In this document: one piece after another, positions 38,201-48,929 of the stretch
Numbering within the stretch: the first letter of the stretch is position 1
Layout of the letters: the number at the start of each line of letters is the position of its first letter
From: Mytilus trossulus
Taxonomy: Eukaryota; Mollusca; Bivalvia; Mytilida; Mytilidae
DNA: 64,000 nt
Assembly (NCBI RefSeq): GCF_036588685.1
Contig: NC_086386.1
Coordinates: forward strand, 45,059,878-45,123,877
Direction: 5' to 3'
Translations under genes and position numbers: made by a program
Notes under the pieces: model-generated
Told to the model about the DNA's origin: nothing
The model's input: only the letters and a program-made list of their open reading frames with translations
Database searches by the model: none

Positions 38201-39955
38201 TTTACTCTTATAGTTGATGTGTTTCTCTCGGGTTTGGTCTGTGACCCGGATTTATTTCAGTTCAATCAATGTATGGCTATTGAACAGCGATATACTACTA
38301 GTGCCTTTATTTAGACAAGGAGTCAAAAACTTTCAAATAGCTACAATGAATCTCCAACAGCAACTTCAGAAAGGACCTTGGAGGACATACACCACGTGTA
38401 TATGATACGATTATAAAGCAGTAAGATTAACTTTGTAGATAGTATTCCACAACGCTATATAGAAATATTACATTTGAATAAGTATACCGTGACATTTTGG
38501 TAACTTGGGAAAAAGTTGAAGCGTCTTAAATTCAACAGCCATGATTGATTGATTGTTGGTTGCTAAATGTTTCAACAGTCAGGAAGATGATATATCAAAG
38601 TCACTTATATGACTCAACTCAAGATATGAGGTATTAAATGAGAGAAGGAATAGTGAAAAAAAAGGAGCAGAGACAAGCACCACCACGACCACAAGAAAAT
38701 TAACGAAAGTACGTCATACACAGTTTACAAATCATCACAATGATTGAGTGACACAAACCCCTCTAAAAAAAGGATGCAATATCAAAGATTAATATAACTT
38801 GAAGCAGCATCAATTTCTAAGCAAAGATCGAGGCTCATAATTTTCGTAATACTTAGTTAATCGTAAGACTTCGGGAAAGATCGGAGAGCGGATGACCTTG
38901 CTTCGGAAGTTGGATGCGGCATATGCGCATTTAGATTTTTTTGTATCGTCAATAGTGCTCAATAAAATATAAAAATCCGAAACAATTAGAGAAGCAAAAG
39001 GTACAAAAGAGACATTCATTCTCATAAGTCCAAAGTCATAGTAAAATAGAAAACAGGTTTAAAGATAAACAATAGTACACAAAATAACATAAAAAACTAA
39101 ACACTGAGCAACATGATCCCAAGATGATCTAAGTTGCCAAAAAAGGGTAAACAGTTCCTGCTCATAGATGCTCGTCGTGTTGCTCGTGTAAGTATCAACC
39201 CCATATGTAGGTCAACGACGAATTAAACTTTAAGTTCCACTGGACTCCCATTTTAACCTGGTCTACTTGGTCAATTATTCCAGAATAATTATATATATAA
39301 AAAGTTAAATCAAAAAAATACTGAACTCCGTGGAAAATTCTAAATGGAAAGTCTCTATTCAAATGGCAACATCAAAAGCTTAAACACACCAAATGAATGG
39401 ATGACAACTGTAATATTTCTGACTTGGTACAGAATTTTTTTATGTAGAAAATAGTGGATTAAACCTGGTTTTATTGCTTACTAAACATCTCAATTATAAG
39501 ACAGTTGGCTTGCATACAATATATGACACTTCGTTCCATAAGAGTTATGTAGAATGCTTATATACACAATACCTATGATTCCAAAATTTGGAATGTTCTT
39601 ATAATTCCGATCATTGTTTTGAAAGTACAGATCCATAACCTTAAAAAGTCATCATCCTTATTATTTTAATTCATTCAAGTTAACTCGGTTTAAGTTTTGT
39701 TAAATATCAATTAAAAAGAAAGAAAGAAAAGAGCAAGTTATGATGAATTGATGTAAAAAATGTTAAAAATTGATTCCATTTTCTTATCTTGTGGAATTAA
39801 AAAAAAAAAGAAGAAGCAAAGCTAGCTATCGATTGTTTCACATTTCTCACCTTGTGCAATTCCAAAGAGTAGCAAAGCTAGCAAACTATTGTTTCCCATT
39901 TCTTACCTTGTGCAATTCCAAAGAGGAGCAAAGATACCAAAATATGACTGAACAT
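25989..39955 (-). CDS. Gene B: paralogue of gene A, single-pass membrane protein, nine exons
   Basis: Exons, 5' to 3': 39955-39907, 37964-37890, 36222-36058, 35249-35171, 32902-32736, 31909-31724, 29739-29618, 27318-27177, 26293-25989. Together they give 1290 nt and 429 aa without a stop. Signal peptide (MFSHILVSLLLFGIAQA), Cys/Gly/Lys/His-rich segment (to 41), beta-rich ectodomain (42-178) with GCCGTIKKW and FQVWR, cadherin-like module (179-281), long acidic stalk (282-328), transmembrane helix (about 334-356) and a 70-residue tail rich in Lys, Pro, Asn and Ser. Intron phases equal those of gene A at all eight joints, and exons 2, 3, 4, 6 and 7 have identical lengths. Intron 2 uses a GC donor. 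Probable type I surface receptor or adhesion protein; partner and pathway unknown. The stalk and tail differ most from gene A. Confidence 0.85.
27177..27318 (-). CDS. Gene B exon 8: acidic stalk
   Basis: 142 nt, phase 0 to 1. Encodes a Thr/Pro/Val-rich start (TKAPTVPTTTP), an acidic block (DDYYNYDDHDGDD) and an Ala/Gly/Ser end. It is 84 nt longer than exon 8 of gene A, at the same place and phase. Confidence 0.8.
27686..28156. mobile_element. MITE with about 20-bp terminal inverted repeats in gene B intron 7
   Basis: Begins AGGTGTCATACCACCAATTA and ends with its exact complement TAATTGGTGGTATGACACCT. 471 bp, no ORF; the target duplication is unclear. Confidence 0.75.
29041..29360. repeat. 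39-bp minisatellite, about eight copies, in gene B intron 7
   Basis: Unit begins CTGCTGGTAGATAGCACAGT and continues TATAAGCGCTCAAAATTAA. Because 39 is a multiple of three, the minus strand stays open as a repeated 13-residue ORF. Copies differ by a few bases, so it is not a CRISPR array. Confidence 0.9.
29618..29739 (-). CDS. Gene B exon 7: cadherin-like module, second part
   Basis: 122 nt, phase 1 to 0: MVLMVKHAP, HVLKIEVKDTCGKNK, ELTVEIKDDSP. GTAAGT donor. Confidence 0.85.
29985..30295 (-). repeat. R5 repeat copy in gene B intron 6
   Basis: Ends on the plus strand with TACTATCGTAGGTGGGGCAT, the complement of the start of the 2477-2745 copy. Confidence 0.7.
31085..31235 (+). repeat. R9 repeat copy in gene B intron 6
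   Basis: Shares TAGCTGACTATGCGGTATGG and the distal CATTGGCA block with 6195-6350. Confidence 0.55.
31402..31710 (-). mobile_element. tRNA-derived SINE next to the gene B exon 6 donor
   Basis: Minus strand begins GAGAGCCGTGGTGTAGTGGT (A-box region), has a B-box-like GTTTCGATCCCC, then an unrelated body of about 230 bp. Only 13 bases separate it from the exon 6 splice donor. Degenerate, not a functional tRNA gene. Confidence 0.75.
31724..31909 (-). CDS. Gene B exon 6: cadherin-like module, first part
   Basis: 186 nt, phase 1 to 1: APSFKNLPFTKVIT, VYDVQGTDPDKQDIPTL, YFQIRKNT. A tRNA-derived SINE begins 13 bases into the following intron. Confidence 0.85.
32736..32902 (-). CDS. Gene B exon 5: end of beta-rich ectodomain
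   Basis: 167 nt, phase 2 to 1: YTVTEAFIVHEENVG, later DIDWSKNK and the closing RIYAVEAMGED. Sits at the same position as gene A exon 5 but is clearly diverged. Confidence 0.83.
32960..33130 (-). repeat. Repeat family R4 in gene B intron 4
   Basis: Complement of the block AATGGTGGATTGAACCTGG. Other copies: 37435-37720, 39305-39530 and 47845-48110 (plus), 11590-11720 and 51700-51785 (inverted), and a fragment at 14640-14700. Confidence 0.6.
33617..33800. repeat. Direct repeat, two copies, period about 107 bp
   Basis: AGCCGCACGTAAGA at 33617 and 33724, each followed by a CGCGGGTC block and GGCCGGCAAACTATA. GC-rich compared with surroundings. In gene B intron 4. Confidence 0.75.
34080..34225 (-). 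repeat. R2 repeat copy
   Basis: Inverted fragment with the TTTTTAACTTCGTACTTTAT block and the GAGCGTCACTAGTGAGTC end. In gene B intron 4. Confidence 0.6.
34498..34745 (+). repeat. Uninterrupted R10 repeat in gene B intron 4
   Basis: Continuous version of the repeat that is split by the MITE at 21638. Confidence 0.65.
35171..35249 (-). CDS. Gene B exon 4: ectodomain continuation
   Basis: 79 nt, phase 1 to 2: DKAGDTTVDIPQSERISVDK and then GDYIGW with the Trp codon split. Donor GTAGGC. Confidence 0.86.
35310..35575 (+). repeat. R1 repeat copy with a C-run in gene B intron 3
   Basis: Contains GGGTGCCACATGTGGAACAG, a run of 14 C around 35386-35400 and the TTTTAGCCATGGCGTTGTCA block. The donor side of intron 3 is further right. 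Confidence 0.75.
36058..36222 (-). CDS. Gene B exon 3: start of beta-rich ectodomain
   Basis: 165 nt, phase 1 to 1: FGIIATS, FGCCGTIKKWRA, GEVIFQVWRHS and ILIGQN, position by position like gene A exon 3. Confidence 0.87.
37435..37720 (+). repeat. R4 repeat copy in gene B intron 2
   Basis: Contains AATACTGAACTCCGAAG and the ATGGTGGATTGAATTAACC block. Confidence 0.65.
37890..37964 (-). CDS. Gene B exon 2: mature N-terminus, GC donor
   Basis: 75 nt, phase 1 to 1: NDCGGKNTGHGPFKGKQ and a short continuation. The donor reads AAAAG|GCAAGT, a GC-AG intron. An alternative GT donor that keeps both length and phase is not visible nearby. Confidence 0.77.
38070..38320 (-). repeat. R3 repeat copy in gene B intron 1
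   Basis: Complement of the R3 AGTATACCGCTGTTC core (here GAACAGCGATATACTAC). Confidence 0.6.
39305..39530 (+). repeat. R4 repeat copy in gene B intron 1
   Basis: Contains AATACTGAACTCCGTGG and GTAGAAAATAGTGGATTAAACC. Confidence 0.6.
39789..39906 (-). repeat. Tandem partial copies of the gene B exon 1 end and its donor
   Basis: Two further copies of the last 20-odd bases of exon 1 plus its donor region follow exon 1 at 56 and roughly 60 bp spacing. The middle copy keeps a GTGAGA donor at 39850-39849; the outer one has lost GT. Using the middle donor would lengthen exon 1 to 105 nt and break the phase, so only the first donor fits the gene model. Confidence 0.7.
39907..39955 (-). CDS. Gene B exon 1: signal peptide
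   Basis: ATG at 39955, MFSHILVSLLLFGIAQ, donor GTAAGA in phase 1; cleavage is likely after AQA. The exon end and donor are repeated in tandem just downstream (see the repeat at 39789-39906). Confidence 0.8.
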
Positions 39956-40782
39956 CCTTACATCTGATGTGATTGACAAGAAAATGCATTGTAACGAGCA
40001 CCTGTAATATTCTACGATGCAGGGAGGAGAATATTTGTGAGCTTAGGACATTAATCCATGGCATCCTCTATGGTAACAATACATACAAATCAGTTTTAAT
40101 TGTTTTCAGTGAAGAACCTGTACCGATGACACATATTAAAGATAATAATCGTCACTGCTAAGTTTTGACCCGATGAAAGTATTTTAATGTCAAATCGTAA
40201 AACAAAATTTTGTATATCTAAATGCATACATAATCTTTTCCTTGTAGGTGTATGTAAAAGATAAGCTTTTCGCATGGTATTTTAGGGTGTAATAAGTTGG
40301 AACTGGTGCCCGGTGTTTAGGTATTAACCTATATCTTTTGTACCTGCTGGTGATTCTTCTACCGAAATGGAAATAAAGGTTAAAGGTTATAGGTTTTTAA
40401 TCTTTAAACAGGTTTTATATCATTTGCAGAAACGCTTTGTTATACCAATATTAAACTTGTGAATAAGAAAACACAACTATAATCGTATCATGTAGAGAAA
40501 TACATATATCATAAGCTATAATACAAGTTTTACTGACAGTGACTATACTTATAATAGAGTTTATACATAATTTTTAGATGTAATCACATTTTTATGTCAA
40601 AGCAATAAAACCAGATTACATGGACAAATACTGGGTTAATTTCAATATATATCTAAAGTAAAAGAGATAGAAATAACATAAAAAAATAATTGTCCTTTTT
40701 GCACTTAGTAATATGCAATTTTGTATGACGCAAAGTGATTTCTAGTGCTATTCAGGTTGTTTTGTTGAATTTTTCACACGCG

Positions 40783-40932
40783 AAGCGGCGGATCCAGAAA
40801 TTTTCATAAGTGGGAGCCCACTGGCTGACCTAAGAGGGGGGCCGCCCTTGTCACACTTCAGTGATTCCCTATATAAGCAACCAATTTTTTCCCCAAATAG
40901 GGGGAGCCCCCCCCCCCCCTAGATCCGCATCT
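40783..40932. repeat. R6 repeat copy
   Basis: Contains ACTTCAGTGATTCCCTATAT and a C-run; inverted relative to 16676-16828. Confidence 0.65.
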
Positions 40933-41639
40933 GACGCGTAAATTTTTTATTCATCATTCCCTAAGAAGCCTGAAAGAAATCTGATTTGGATATAATGTTT
41001 ATTATGTCTATTATATTCTCTATGTTTCATAGTTTTTACATCCAAAAACGTTTGGTCCAATATCAACCTGATGATGGTACTATTCCATAAACACTTATTG
41101 TGAGCACTGTAATTGATACTAAATGTTTACATTAATAACACGATGGGTGTCACTTATAGATCACTTCGGTTTTTCATACAAATACATTAAAAACTGCTTG
41201 CCTTTTATCGAAAAAAAATGTCTACATTTTTTTAATCTGAAATATATTGGGAAGAAAATATTGGATACGCAAGAATTGTAAAATATTTTATCAGAAGAAC
41301 ATTTTGGTATAAGTCTTCGAAATGTACCTCCTACCTACCGCTTAAATGGCAATTGGAAGATTTTTTTATCTGCTCACAGTTTAAATGTGTGGTTGTACAT
41401 TTCACTATTTCCCCACAAAATGATAGAACGAGTTAAAGTGTCCATAAGAGCGGGAAACTTTCAATAAACAAATAATAATCAATCTCATCAATCTCGCCAT
41501 GAGAACGAGAACCAAACTTACACCTAGTTGTTGTTATCTTGGGGAGAACTACTGACCCGAAAACGTGGAGATTGGCTAGGTCGTCAATCTTATACTTTCG
41601 GTTGATTCGGTCATCCGTATCATTGATTTTGTTTTTTGC

Positions 41640-41850
41640 TACATGACGAGAGTTGCTTACCTTTTCGGAGCACCTGAGATCCTCTCGGTTTTTGGTTGGG
41701 TTCATGTTGTTCAGTCTTCATATTTCTTCGTTGTGTTTTGCTAATTAATGTATGTCTTTAATTTGGTATTTCACTTTTTTGGCCATTGCGTCACTAAGTT
41801 GATTTCGACTTTATGAGTTTGAATGTCCCTTTTGTCTCTTTTTCGTATAA
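41640..41850 (+). repeat. R1 repeat copy
   Basis: TTTTCGGAGCACCTGAGATCC start and the TTGGCCATTGCGTCACTAAG variant of the R1 core. Confidence 0.6.
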
Positions 41851-41884
41851 TATTTAGCATTTTGAAAATAAGATGTTGTGTGAT

Positions 41885-42055
41885 TGTATATGAGACACAA
41901 TAACATTAATGGTACCAATTTTCTTGCACCAGATGCGCATTTTGACAATACATGTCTCTTCATTGATGCTCGTGGACAAAGTCCCCAACATGACAATTAC
42001 CTGTTTCACAAATATTTGAAAATGTATGATTGTCCTTTTATCTAATTTTTCTACC
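41885..42055 (-). repeat. Repeat family R11
   Basis: Block with GCACCAGATGCGCATTTTGA, related to the sequence at 57215-57330 (ATGCGCATCTGATACATC, opposite orientation). Confidence 0.5.
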
Positions 42056-42970
42056 AATTCATATTATACACATAAACATTCGTTGATCATTTTTTTTTCT
42101 CTTTTATTCATAAGCATATAACATTTGATAATAACTTTCAATATAAACTGTAATTAGTAATCAGTAATTTTTAAGCGACGTTTTTTCTTTCAGCAGATTA
42201 AACCAAGAATGTTAATGACAAAAGATATATAAATCTAATAACAGTTTTTTCATTGGTAAGTAATTGAACCATATAAATACGATTGACCACTTTTGAAGAA
42301 ATGATGTATACATTGAGAAGGCCTGACATTAGACACGTACAAAAACAAACAATGAATGCGCGGGTGTCTTAATTTCTTTGTTGAAGACACTAAGTAATCC
42401 TTATAAACTATTCAGAGGGTCTTTGTTTCATACAATATATGAATGAACTTCTGGAATCAAAAGTTGAAAAGTGTGATTTATGAACTGAGTGGTAGATATT
42501 TAACCTTATAAACTTTATTCAATCTAATAGATAACATAGCGCCACTAGGGTACAGTTATTCATGTTTTTTTTTATACTTTAGCATTGACTTATCGACTGG
42601 CTAATACTGTATAGAAAAAACATGATATCTAAAGGTTTATTTAAGTTGTGGTGGTGGGGGAGTTGTCACTGTTCTGTATTTCGCTTTTTCTTTTTTTTTA
42701 ATCATTTATCGCATTTTTTAACCACTCATTATTCTCAATTCTTTATGTCTTTAGCATGACATTTATGTATTTTTTCATCTTTTTCTCTATTTTTATTTTT
42801 TGGACCAATTTTTCGTTAATTTTGATATTTTTCAATTATATTTTTTGCCATTATTCTCTACTCTATAAACCCCATCCAAACCCTCATAAATTTTGGAACA
42901 GTTTGTCCTCCAAGTCCTTAGGGTTTTCGGTATTAATTTTCGAAACTTAACTTTAAATCGACATACCCAA

Positions 42971-43365
42971 TAGACCACTTTCGAGTTCATCCGTCACCGG
43001 AAAAAACTAGTCAATATTATACGCGCCTTTATCACCGTCATTTGTGCGTTTAGGGGCGTCTTCACTTCATTTCCAATGCTGAGCGAGTGGTTGGAAAACT
43101 ATAGTTCTGTATTGTACGAATTATTCGGCAAATTGAATTCTCAAAAATGATAATCAACACTGCTGTCATTAGGGAATTGTCAGTAAGTACCTACAGAGCA
43201 ACCATTATATCTAGTTTATCCTGCACAATAACGACCACTAAGACGCTTGATGAACGTATATAGTGCAGGGATACAGGCGACCCCCTCTATCTGGTAAATG
43301 ACGTCATAAAGGCGTGTATAATTGACGAGTTTTTGCCGGTGACGGATGAACTCGAAAGTGGTCTA
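42971..43365. mobile_element. MITE with long terminal inverted repeats flanked by TA
   Basis: TIRs of about 60 bp: GACCACTTTCGAGTTCATCC at the left and its complement at the right, each bordered by TA. 395 bp, no ORF. TA target and long TIR fit a Tc1/mariner-like or similar non-autonomous element. Confidence 0.8.
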
Positions 43366-43759
43366 CTGTATCCATATATAATGGACCTATAAACAATTGC
43401 ATACAAGTGGGAGGTAAAGCTAGTTATAAAACCAGAGTTGTCTCCCCATCTTCTTCGAAAAAGGCATTCATAAAGTCAGTTTTCACTTGTTCCGTTGATT
43501 GATAGCGTTGGGTATGTCAGTTTTTATTATTGAATTCCAATTTTTGAATTTGCCCAGCAGTTGCAATCATACCGCTTGTACTGTACCATATTTAAAAAGA
43601 AGTAGCATAGTAAGATCTTTGATGGTGGTACATGTATAACGCATTTGGAAAATACATTCCGAAACAAATCATGATTTATTGGATATATTCCAAAAAAAAA
43701 CCCAGCACATTTGGCTCTGTGGGATTTATAAATACGCAGTTACGTTTTAACATTGAATC

Positions 43760-43920
43760 CAATACCTTGTGAAAGGTACACGAACAGTCCCTGCACGTTT
43801 TAGAACCCTTTCCTTCCCTAAATAATGTTGACAGACTGCCACAATCATTTGAACAACTGGTACATGTATGTAATCTGTTCGAAGCAATATGCCCCAAACC
43901 ATCCCCATTTTCTATTGGTA
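43760..43920 (-). other. Cys-rich open frame, possible exon or gene fragment
   Basis: The minus strand encodes LPIENGDGLGHIASNR followed by HTCTSCSNDCGSLST and KTCRDCSCTFHK, after which an AAG|GTATTG could be a donor. Six Cys within about 30 residues suggest a zinc-ribbon-like or disulfide-rich piece. There is no convincing acceptor and an in-frame stop lies just upstream, so it may be a fragment. Confidence 0.25.
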
Positions 43921-44424
43921 GTCCATATTTTTTTCCCTTCGTCTATTTTAATCCAGGTTTCTTATCCTACCTATACGATTTAATGTTCATTGTCTCGTCT
44001 AAAATATGCATGACATACTTTCAACTTGACGCTAAATATAAGTTCCTAGCTACAATGCATATAAAAAAACGCCTTTACCAGTTCATTATCAGATTAGAGG
44101 GCGAGGTTGAACTTTCCCGAGAAGATTTAAATTCTATCGAAATCAGCATCACGTAGCATGATATAAAATCTGTTTACCAATTATGTGCAACATAGATACT
44201 CCTTCAGTCTTAAATTCGAAAATAAAAGATCATTATTGTTTTTTTTAACATCCAGTGGTAACTTTTTCATACATATTTAGAAGATAAATGTTAAAAACAA
44301 TAAAAACATAAGATTTGGTCACACGGGTCGACATACAAAGCGGGAAATTACACAACCACTAGAAAATGATAGAAGTTTTGCCCTTTTTGACCCTTAAACA
44401 TATGTAACAAGGGTTCTTAAAGAT

Positions 44425-44690
44425 GCAGAGAGCATTTAAGACAAGAGAGGAATACCAAAGCGACATCCAACCTCATAAGTCGAGAAAAAAACTGACAACG
44501 CCATGGCTAAATAGGAAAATGACAAACAGACAAACAGAAAAACAATTGCACACAAAACGCAGCAAAGAAAGCTAAAGACAGAGTTATACGAACCCCACCC
44601 AAAACTATGAGTGATTTCAGGTTCTCCAGAAGGGTAAGCAGATTCTGATCCTTCTATGACACCTGACAGGTTTTGTTGCTCATGCAAGTT
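44425..44690 (-). repeat. R1 repeat copy
   Basis: AACGCCATGGCTAAATAGG block and the AGGTTCTCCAGAAGGGTAAG end. Confidence 0.65.
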
Positions 44691-44699
44691 CAATAATTA

Positions 44700-45350
44700 T
44701 AGTTATCAAAAGTTCCGGGATTATAATTTTGTGCTGAAATGAATTGTCATTGATATGGTTATATTTATAATCTTACTGTTTACAAAATATTGATTTTTTT
44801 GAAATACTAAGGCTTTTCTACCTCAGGCACAGATTACTTAAGGTGTATTTTTCAAAACTTTTAGGAATTTTGGTCCTCAATGCTCTTCAACTTTGTACTT
44901 TATTTGGCCTTTTTAACTTTTTTGAATTCGAGCGTCACTGATGAGTCTTTTGTAGACGAAACGCGCGTCTGGCATATATACTAAATTTAGTCCTGGTATC
45001 TATGATGAGTTTATTTAATACGTCCTGCGCCCGTTTCGTCTACATACGACTCATCAATGACACTCAGATCAAAATAGTTATAAAGTCATAAAAGTACAAA
45101 GTTGAAGAGCATTAAGGACCCTAAATTCCCAAAAATGTGCCAAATACGGCCAAGATAATCTATTCCTGGGATAAATAGATCCTTACTTTTTCGAAGAATT
45201 CTAAATTTTCTGAACAGGAAATTTATAAAAATGACCACATTATTGATATTCATGTCAACACCGAAGTGTTGACTACTGGGCTGGTGATACCCTCGTGGAC
45301 GAAAGTCCACCAGCAGTGTCATCGACAACCCATACGTCTTATTCGATAGA
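44700..45350. repeat. Two R2 copies facing each other
   Basis: An inverted copy (about 44700-45000) is followed by a direct one (about 45010-45345), sharing the GACGAAACGCGCGTCTGGC and complementary blocks; together they could form a hairpin. Confidence 0.65.
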
Positions 45351-46249
45351 TCACATTCGTGGAAAAGAGGAACATTTATCTTATGTCAGACGTGGCTACG
45401 TATTTAAGCATCACTCACCACCATTAAGACGTTAAGCATAGGTTTGACTGTTGAAAGGGAGCATAATATCAAAGACAAACCACGTGTCTATAAACTAGTA
45501 AATCCCGGCAATTTCTGAGAAACAAGAGCAGTTAACGCAATCTGTAACAATGGCTATCATATGCACTTTGTTTGCCCCATAGCTCAGTAATCTATGTTTT
45601 GTTGATGAACAATTGGTGGCCTTTGTCTGTTGTATGCTCTTAATTCGGGTTGTTGTTTCTTTGACACATTCCTCGTTTCCATTCTCAATTTTCGTTTGTT
45701 TCACTGTTTTGAAGTTTAAACGAGAGTGCATCAATTTATAACTTGACCACCCATCTGTATTTCTCAAATTATAATGTTGTTTACCAAATTGAAAATTCTG
45801 ACTGCTGTCGTAAGTAAGTGTTTATAGTATCTACAAGTAGGACTCGATTTTTTTCTTCGGTTATCTTATTTCAGAGTACAATGATCTCTTTATGTTGAGT
45901 GCAAACACTTTTTATTGAAGATATAAAATAGTTTCTAAAGGAAACGTCGGTCATTGTCATTGGTTTTGGATAGAGTGCATGCCATAATGTTAAAATAAAG
46001 CTTCATTGAAACGTTGAAATATATGTATATCAAGGTATGTCGACAACTTATATATGAACAGGATAATGACATTAAATATACTGTCGTAGCTTTTAATACA
46101 CATTCTTGCTTTTAACAGTATATCTCTACAGCTACGTTAAATTTTATGAGATGAAAAAGGGAAATTTTATATTTATAGAATTGTCGAATCAGTTTTAAAT
46201 TGATCAGTACAAAGATGACACCCAAAGGTCAGTGAACACTTTTTATCAT

Positions 46250-46470
46250 GTATTTGGTTTTGATGTTATATTTGTTATTCTCGTGGTGTTTTGTCTGTTG
46301 CTTGGTCCGTTTCTGTGTGTGTTGCGTTTCGGTGTTGTGTCGTTGTTCTCCTCTTATATTTAATGCGTTTCCCTCGGTTTTTGTTTGTTACCCCGATTTT
46401 GTTTTTTGTCCATGGATTTATGAGTTTTGAACAGCGGTATACTACTGTTGCCTTTATTTATGCAATTTCC
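46250..46470 (-). repeat. R3 repeat copy
   Basis: Complement of the R3 core, GAACAGCGGTATACTACTGT; the ORFs here are hydrophobic by-products of this repeat. Confidence 0.7.
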
Positions 46471-47844
46471 TATAGACATTATTAAACATGTAAATAAAAA
46501 AAACGAAATTATTTCATAACAAAAAATGAAAAAAACCAGATGTCATTATAAGACTTTAAAACCTAATGTAGATGCTAAACAAGAGAGTTGAAACAAACTG
46601 AAACGTTCAATTGAAATATCAGGCAACGAGCTACGCTAATATCATTCTGTATTTTTTAAACCTATTTGTTATTTCGGCGACTCAACTAATTAACTATAAT
46701 AACCGCGGTAGGTATATTGTCAGGTTTGGATAGTGATTTTTCGAGTGTGGTCGTGTATTCCTATGAGCATATAAAATACTTGAATTTGGATGAAAAAGAT
46801 CCGGTTTTACACTAAAAAAAAAATGGACCGATCAACTTGAAAAAAACATAATCCGTACAAGGCACTTTACCTACCGTGTCAAAAGTGGAAATGTCACAAT
46901 TGCGAGAAATCAGACAACTCCCTCTTAATGCAAATTGTTATCTGATGTCGAAGGTGCCAAATAAGTCATATTCAAAGATTGCATCGATATAGAATAAAAA
47001 ATCTGGTCTGTTATCGAACACAGAAGGAAACAAGCATTAGTTACTATTATCATGTATGTGCCAAAAAGCCTAGAACCAATCCGAACAGACTTTGTCAATA
47101 TTTGTAATATTTTATCATATAAATGTTCAGCTTCCTTTAACAATAGAACTAATGACTGGACTATTGACTTAATGTCAATGATTAAATGCATTTAGGGTAA
47201 CCAACATAAGCACATACCTACATTGTTACAAAAGAAAAACTGTCAATACACAATTATATACTCAACACTTTACTATACAAAACAGAAACGGTCGATTGGT
47301 CTAATATATTATGTATACACCGCTGTACGTATACAAAGCCTTATGTTTAAAGTTCGTATATAAGAAAACATTTTAACTCGTATTTGAATTTAAAAAACGA
47401 GGTTCTTATTTTTAAAAGGATGAATACTTTAATTATATAGTATATACTTTCAATCTTATAGCTAACCTTGTGCACGACGTATTTTAAACCTTTTATGTGT
47501 TAGGTATTTTAATAGTATATTTATTGTGCAAATTGCAGGGATATATTAAAATGAATAGTTCAACATCGAGATAGATTATAATGTACAATGGATTGCATTT
47601 AATAGTTTAATGGCTGTGATTAAAACTGCAAACTGTAAGTATTTTACCGTCTTAATTATAAAATCATTTGCTTATTGTATATTTTATAATTTATTTACAT
47701 TATATTTCATCTTTCATAAAAAAAAAATTCCATTCTGACAATTATAAACCTTTTGTTTAAATACAAAAGCATGGCTAAAAGTTTCTGAACAGTTACGACG
47801 ATATCTTGTTGTACAGTCCTTGTAAGCTGGATTGAAAAGACCAC

Positions 47845-48110
47845 AAAAAAAGTAAAAACACAAAAATACTGAACACCGAGGAAAATTCAAAAAGGAAAAT
47901 CCAAAATCAAAAGGCAAAATCAAAAGTCCAAACACATCAAACGAATGGATAACAACTGTTATATTCCTGACTTGGTTCAGGCATTTTCTAATGTAGAAAA
48001 TGGTGGATTGAACCTGGTTTTATAGCTAGCTAAACCTCTCACTTGTATGACAGTCGCATCAAATTCCATTACATTGTCAACGATGCATGAACAAAACAAA
48101 CATACTCAAA
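47845..48110 (+). repeat. R4 repeat copy
   Basis: Contains AATACTGAACACCGAGG and GGTGGATTGAACCTGGTTTT. Confidence 0.65.
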
Positions 48111-48929
48111 GAGTAAAAATGTCAAAGACTCTCCCAGTAAAATAAAACACAATGCGAACGCAGAAATTAAGGTATACTGTGCAGTGCATTTATGAAATGA
48201 AGGATTGCAATTAGTTTTTCTGTTATTGTAATTGAGTAGAAAGACGTGTTGTATATGTAAGTCATTATAAAGGCACAAAACCGAGACATCTACGTCAACA
48301 TGCGAGCTATGATATAGAAGTATTCTTTCAACATGACAAGCTTTAAATCGCGCTGAGTCTAGAAGTGTCATTAGAAGTTTTAAATGAAACTAATATAGAT
48401 TTGCCACAAACACCAAATTTAAAAAACTGACGAAAAGCGACAATAACTGACAAGGTTCTCGACTTTGGTCAATAGAGGCGATCAACTCCCTACCCAATCC
48501 CTGCTTTAAATTTGTCGATACTAATTTCCGTATGAAATTAAATTTGCGATTAATCTTATGTTTTATCCATACACTGGAAATGTCTTTAGTTATGCTAATT
48601 GTAAATTTACACTAGAAAATGATTTAAAAGATATAAAAAAGATTATGGCCTTGAAAATGATAAAACAAGAATTGATATAATAAACTCATCATAGATACAA
48701 GGACTAAATAAAACATTCCTTCCCTCTTCTGCAATGTAGCTATCTGTTCTTTTTAGTGTTCATTATATAGTCAATTAAACACCATAGGTCAAATGCTTTC
48801 CTTTTCAGTATATTAGTTGATAACGGGTGTTCTATTGATCTGAATGAAATTAAATTGGAAAAATGTAATCTTTACAAAGTTATTGAAGTGCTAGTTAGGT
48901 TACAGTTAACTGTTAACTATTTTAAAAGG

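Noticed and set aside
39850-39955. Longer gene B exon 1 using the second GTGAGA donor
   Set aside because: It would give 105 nt in phase 0 and break the frame with exon 2.
41433-41705. 90-codon minus-strand ORF
   Set aside because: Its first third reads through an R1 repeat; the rest has no recognisable domain or splice sites, though it could be a mobile element fragment.
45495-45767. 90-codon minus-strand ORF with Thr/Lys/Cys-rich sequence
   Set aside because: No splice sites or recognisable domain; may be part of an unlisted repeat.
46248-46485. Cys/Val/Leu-rich ORFs resembling membrane proteins
   Set aside because: The same peptides occur at 51.3 kb and 10 kb on the opposite strand because they are R3 repeat copies.
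46925-47191. 88-codon minus-strand ORF with a leucine-rich helical stretch
   Set aside because: No convincing acceptor or donor and no recognisable homology by eye.
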